Shown: piece after piece, positions 60,606 to 64,000 of the stretch
Position numbering within the stretch: position 1 is the first letter of the stretch
How the letters are laid out: the number at the start of each line of letters is the position of its first letter
DNA from: Deltaproteobacteria bacterium
GTDB taxonomy: Bacteria > Desulfobacterota > GWC2-55-46
Length of the DNA stretch: 64,000 nucleotides
Assembly: GCA_016219015.1 (NCBI GenBank)
Contig: JACRCL010000012.1
Location: 1-64,000, forward strand
Reading direction: 5' to 3'
Notes under the pieces: model-generated
The model's database searches: none
What the model was told of the DNA's origin: nothing
The model's input: the letters and a program-made list of their open reading frames with translations, nothing else
Program-made: the position numbers and the translations under genes

Positions 60606-62696
60606 TTACTGCGGCAACGTCTGTCCGAGGGCGTCTTTGCGGGACAGCCTTATCTTGCCGTCCCTGTCTACCTCGATGACCTTTACAAGGACCTCGTCGC
60701 CTTCCTTGAGCACGTCCCTTACGGTCTTGACGCGCTCTTCCGCGAGCTGGGAGATGTGGACGAGGCCTTCGGTGCCGGGGAATATCTCGACAAACGCCCC
60801 GAAGTCCATTATCTTCTTCACCTTGCCCATGTAGAGCTTGCCGACCTCGGCCTCCTGCGTGAGCCTCCTTACCATATCTATGGCCTTCTGCGCGGCCTCT
60901 CCGTCGGTGGAGGCGATATTGACCTTGCCGGTGTCGTCGATGTCTATCTTGACGCCCGTCTCCAGGATTATGCCCTTTATGTTCTTGCCGCCGGGCCCGA
61001 TGACGTCCTTTATCTTCTCGGTCCTCACGTAGATGGTCGTTATCCTCGGCGCGTAAGGCGACATCTCCGCCCTCGCGGTCTGTATGGCCTCCCTCATCTT
61101 GCCGAGTATGTGTAGCCTGCCCTCTTTAGCCTGATAGAGGGCCTCCTTTAGGATAGCGGCCGTGACGCCCTCTATCTTTATGTCCATCTGGAGGGCCGTT
61201 ACGCCTTCGGCCGTGCCGGCCACCTTGAAGTCCATGTCCCCGAGGTGGTCCTCGTCTCCGAGTATGTCAGAGAGCACAACCGTCCGGTCCCCCTCTTTTA
61301 TGAGGCCCATGGCTATGCCCGCCACATGGCCTTTTGTCGGTACCCCGGCGTCCATGAGCGAAAGAGACGCGCCGCAGACCGTAGCCATCGAAGAAGAGCC
61401 GTTGGACTCGAATATGTCGGAAACCACCCTGACGGTGTAGGGGAATACCCCGTCGGCCGGCAATATCTTGGATACCGCGCGCTCGGCAAGGGCCCCGTGG
61501 CCTATCTCGCGCCTGCCCGGGCCCCGGAGGATCTTGACCTCTCCGACGCTGAACGGCGGGAAGTTGTAGTGGAGCATGAAGGTCTTGTACTCCCAGCCGG
61601 ACAGGGCGTCTATCTTCTGCTCATCCTCGGAGGTGCCGAGGGTCGTTACGACCATCGCCTGGGTCTCGCCCCTGGTGAACAGGGCCGAGCCGTGGGTGCG
61701 CGGCAGCAACCCGACCTCGCAGGTGATGTTCCTTATGTCCTTAGGCCCCCTGCCGTCCACCCTCCTGTTTTCCCTGACGACCATGTCCCTCATCATGTTG
61801 TACTTCATGTCGCCGAATATGTGGTCTATCTCGTCTTCCCTGCCCTCGAACTCGGCGGCAAGGGCGTTTATGACCTCGTCCTTCAAACTGCCTATGGTCG
61901 AGTAGCGCTCCTGCTTGACGGGGATCTTCAAGGCGTTCTTAAGCCTTTCCTCGGCGAACTGCCTGACCCTGTTCATGAGGTTCTCGTCTATGTGGGGGGC
62001 GGCCGCCTTCATCTTGGGCGTGCCCACCTCGCTCGCAATCTTTTTCTGAAGCTCGATAACGCCTTTCATCGATTCCTGGGCGAAGGCCAGGCCTTCGAGG
62101 AGGGCCTCCTCGGAAAGAAAGCGCGAGCCGCCCTCGACCATTATGATCGAGCTGTCAGAGCCGGCCACCAGGAGGTCGAGGTCGCTCTCCTTCTGCTGCT
62201 TCAATGAAGGGTTGCAGATGAATTGGCCGCCTATGTAGCCTATCCTTACCGTGGCTATGGGGCCGTTAAAGGGTATGTCGGATATCCCGAGGGCTATTGA
62301 AGCGCCGAGGGTGGCCACTATCTCAGGGTCGTTCTCAAGGTCTACCGAAAGCACCGTTGCGATGACCTGCGTCTCGTTATAGTATCCTTCCGGGAAAAGG
62401 GGGCGCAACGGCCTGTCGATGAGCCTCGACCCCAAAACCTCTTTTTCGCTCGGCCTGCCCTCGCGCTTGAAGAACCCGCCGGGTATCTTCCCGGCCGCGT
62501 AGGTCATCTCCATGTAGTTGACCGTGAGCGGCATGAAGTCCACACCCTCGTTCGGGGAATCCGCCCGGCAGACGGTCACGAGCACGACCGTATCGCCGTA
62601 CCTAACCGTGCAGGACCCGTGGGCCTGCTTGGCCATCTTCCCCGTCTCTACGCGTATTGTCCTGCCTGCAAATTCAGTCTCGTAAACTTTAACCAA
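60606..62696 (-). CDS. pnp: Polyribonucleotide nucleotidyltransferase (PNPase)
   Basis: A 696-residue trimeric 3'-5' phosphorolytic exoribonuclease. Two RNase PH cores: the first with [17 protein letters not shown] and [30 protein letters not shown]; the second with [23 protein letters not shown] and [31 protein letters not shown]. Then KH ([12 protein letters not shown]) and S1 ([34 protein letters not shown]) domains. The start is TTG with an AGGAGAGG ribosome binding site. Transcribed after rpsO, the usual order. Confidence 0.98.
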   Translation of the reverse strand: MVKVYETEFAGRTIRVETGKMAKQAHGSCTVRYGDTVVLVTVCRADSPNEGVDFMPLTVNYMEMTYAAGKIPGGFFKREGRPSEKEVLGSRLIDRPLRPLFPEGYYNETQVIATVLSVDLENDPEIVATLGASIALGISDIPFNGPIATVRIGYIGGQFICNPSLKQQKESDLDLLVAGSDSSIIMVEGGSRFLSEEALLEGLAFAQESMKGVIELQKKIASEVGTPKMKAAAPHIDENLMNRVRQFAEERLKNALKIPVKQERYSTIGSLKDEVINALAAEFEGREDEIDHIFGDMKYNMMRDMVVRENRRVDGRGPKDIRNITCEVGLLPRTHGSALFTRGETQAMVVTTLGTSEDEQKIDALSGWEYKTFMLHYNFPPFSVGEVKILRGPGRREIGHGALAERAVSKILPADGVFPYTVRVVSDIFESNGSSSMATVCGASLSLMDAGVPTKGHVAGIAMGLIKEGDRTVVLSDILGDEDHLGDMDFKVAGTAEGVTALQMDIKIEGVTAAILKEALYQAKEGRLHILGKMREAIQTARAEMSPYAPRITTIYVRTEKIKDVIGPGGKNIKGIILETGVKIDIDDTGKVNIASTDGEAAQKAIDMVRRLTQEAEVGKLYMGKVKKIMDFGAFVEIFPGTEGLVHISQLAEERVKTVRDVLKEGDEVLVKVIEVDRDGKIRLSRKDALGQTLPQ

Positions 62697-62902
62697 CTTG
62701 GGCCTCTCCTATTCTTAATTGTTCTTTATTTGTTTAAAAAAAATACCGACGGGCGGCTTGAGGCGCACCTGCCCCCCCTGCCCCCGTCTTTTAACGCGGC
62801 CTTGAAATTTATTATGGCTGTTGCGTTGAGCTATAATAACCGCGCACCCTTCCGGGTTTTTGAAAAGGCGCCCCGCGCTTGCGCAAAGGCGCTCTTTTAA
62901 GA

Positions 62903-63169
62903 CTATCTCCTGAGCCCCAGTCTCTCGATCAGGGACTTGTAGCGGTCAAGGTCCTTCCTCTTCACGTAATCAAGGAGCCTTCTCCTGCGGCCGACCATCT
63001 TAAGAAGCCCCCTCCTCGAATGGTGGTCGAACTTGTGGGCCTTAAAATGGGAGCTCAAGCTGTTGATACGCTCGCTTAAGAGCGCTACCTGGACCTCGGG
63101 TGAGCCGGTGTCGCCGGAATGGGTCTCATAGCTCTTGATTATCTCCTGCTTCTTCGCTGTCTCCAGCAT
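62903..63169 (-). CDS. rpsO: 30S ribosomal protein S15
   Basis: An 88-residue small-subunit protein binding 16S r[64 protein letters not shown], the complete family signature. An AAGGAGG ribosome binding site is upstream. Its position between truB and pnp is the widely conserved order truB-rpsO-pnp. The 206 bases between rpsO and pnp hold no gene. Confidence 0.98.
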   Translation of the reverse strand: MLETAKKQEIIKSYETHSGDTGSPEVQVALLSERINSLSSHFKAHKFDHHSRRGLLKMVGRRRRLLDYVKRKDLDRYKSLIERLGLRR

Positions 63170-63300
63170 CTCCGTTCCTGCCTCCTTTCTCCTAAAAAAC
63201 CGGGGATTCCATATATCAATTTCGGTCTGCCCGAAACACTTAAGCTGTAAGCCTCAAGGATATTAACATCTCTCGTTCCTCAAGGAAAGCAAAAAAACCA

Positions 63301-64000
63301 TTAGCCGGCTGCCTTTCCCTCCGCCGCTTCCAGCGGGGCCCGCGACCTCGCCATCGCCGCTTCAAGGGGTATTATGGCGGACCTTATCGCGTCTATCTCC
63401 GCTTTCGGGCCTACGGCCTCGGCTATTGAAAAGTCACCGCACCTTACTCTTCTCAGGGCCGCCATGTGCGCCCCGCAGCCGAGGGCCCTTCCGGCGTCGT
63501 GGCATATGGCCCTTATGTAAGTCCCCCTGGAGCATAACGCCCTGAAGTCCACGAAGGGAGGCTCCACGGCGGTCACGTCAAGCTCGAAAATCTCGACCTC
63601 TTTCGTCTCCCTTTCAACGGTTATGCCCTTTCTCGCGAGCTTGTATAGCGGCGTCCCGTTCCTCTTTACCGCCGAGTACATCGGAGGCACCTGGGTTATC
63701 CTGCCCCGGAACGACGAAAGGACGCGCTCGATATCTTCCTCTTTTATGTGCGAGCAGTCTGCCGTGGCTACGGCGTTGCCCGCGCCGTCGTACGTGTCCG
63801 TCTCGACGCCGAGCCTGAGCCTGGCTATGTATTCCTTTTTACCGGCATCGAGGAAGCGGGCGAACTTCGTCGCGCCGTCGATGACGAGCGGGAGGACCCC
63901 GGTGGCGATCGGGTCGAGGGTGCCTAAGTGGCCGACCTTCCTGGCCCCGAGCCTTTTCTTCACATGCGCCACGACGTCGTGCGACGTCCAGCCTTCGGGC
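63301..64000 (-). CDS. truB: tRNA pseudouridine-55 synthase (5' end beyond the window)
   Basis: About 233 residues of TruB, open to the right edge of the window where the frame still reads PEGWTSHDVVAHV, so only the first few residues are missing. The catalytic Asp lies in KVGHLGTLDPIATGVLPLVIDGATKFA. PPMYSAVKRNGTPLYKLARKG, CSRGTYIRAICHDAGRALGCGAHMAALRRVRCGDFSI are the other family motifs. It makes the T-loop pseudouridine of tRNA. A GTG at 63972 is internal and not the true start. rpsO follows after 131 bases. Confidence 0.95.
   Translation of the reverse strand, partial: PEGWTSHDVVAHVKKRLGARKVGHLGTLDPIATGVLPLVIDGATKFARFLDAGKKEYIARLRLGVETDTYDGAGNAVATADCSHIKEEDIERVLSSFRGRITQVPPMYSAVKRNGTPLYKLARKGITVERETKEVEIFELDVTAVEPPFVDFRALCSRGTYIRAICHDAGRALGCGAHMAALRRVRCGDFSIAEAVGPKAEIDAIRSAIIPLEAAMARSRAPLEAAEGKAAG

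Noticed and set aside
63972..63974. GTG as the truB start
   Set aside because: The frame continues upstream to the window edge with conserved TruB residues (GWTSHDVV), so the GTG is internal.

Overview
The window is a gene-dense, GC-rich stretch of bacterial chromosome of core character. It has about 57 protein genes, no tRNA or rRNA gene and no CRISPR array. The envelope genes (BamD, LptA/B/C, KdsC, PBP1A, PBP2/RodA, MreBCD, lipoproteins) indicate a diderm. RpoN, HPr kinase, RapZ, a mannose-type IIA/IIB pair, SpoVG, PilT, CheA/CheW and a PEP-CTERM protein in these gene orders suggest a deltaproteobacterial-grade lineage (Desulfobacterota or a neighbour). That placement is inference, since no marker search could be run. 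Codon use strongly favours AUA (Ile) and AGG (Arg) despite the high GC.

Layout. 1-1400: end of an IS30-type transposase, spoVG, and an AT-rich gap with a structured element and repeats. 1407-5940: purM, purN, a DUF523 gene, a UPF0173 hydrolase, a YdcF-type gene, rpmB and ridA. 6198-12196: bifunctional Rel, then PBP1A and moaA. 12540-15625: a DUF4105/DUF3015 pair and a small lipoprotein. 15800-19644: proS and ppiD. 19983-32848: mreBCD-mrdA-rodA, pgpA-cinA-thpR-recA, pilT-recX, alaS. 32925-38345: cupin protein, TPR protein, bamD, cheW, cheA. 38834-41416: ahcY and metK (methyl cycle). 41666-51308, read right to left: lptC-lptA-lptB-rpoN-hpf-ptsN-hprK-rapZ-IIA-IIB-ptsH-ptsI, which joins LPS transport to a nitrogen/carbon regulatory PTS without any sugar permease. 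51644-57208: kdsC, a GH57 enzyme, glcF and glcD. 57494-58948: a PEP-CTERM protein facing an OmpR-type regulator. 59105-64000: M16 peptidase, pnp, rpsO and truB (cut by the window edge).

The most unusual feature is the intergenic space, which is filled with several families of short palindromic elements. I call them R1-R6. R1: about 140 bp, one long hairpin, ends like GGGTGCCTCTAAAAATT, five copies. R2: about 115 bp, ends CAGGCTGCTSAAAAAG, four full copies and many solo ends. R3: GTCATTCTGAGCG... palindrome, three copies, one nested between R2 ends. R4: about 233-bp composite, two copies. R5: hairpins flanked by AGCGAGCG direct repeats, five copies plus two variants. R6: one 25-bp palindrome present twice. 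Ends of these elements sit exactly on gene boundaries: eight minus-strand genes stop directly at an R2-type end, recA takes its stop codon from an R1 end, and other genes start within a few bases of an element. A second oddity is thpR, which appears to start with AUA overlapping the cinA stop codon as ATAA.
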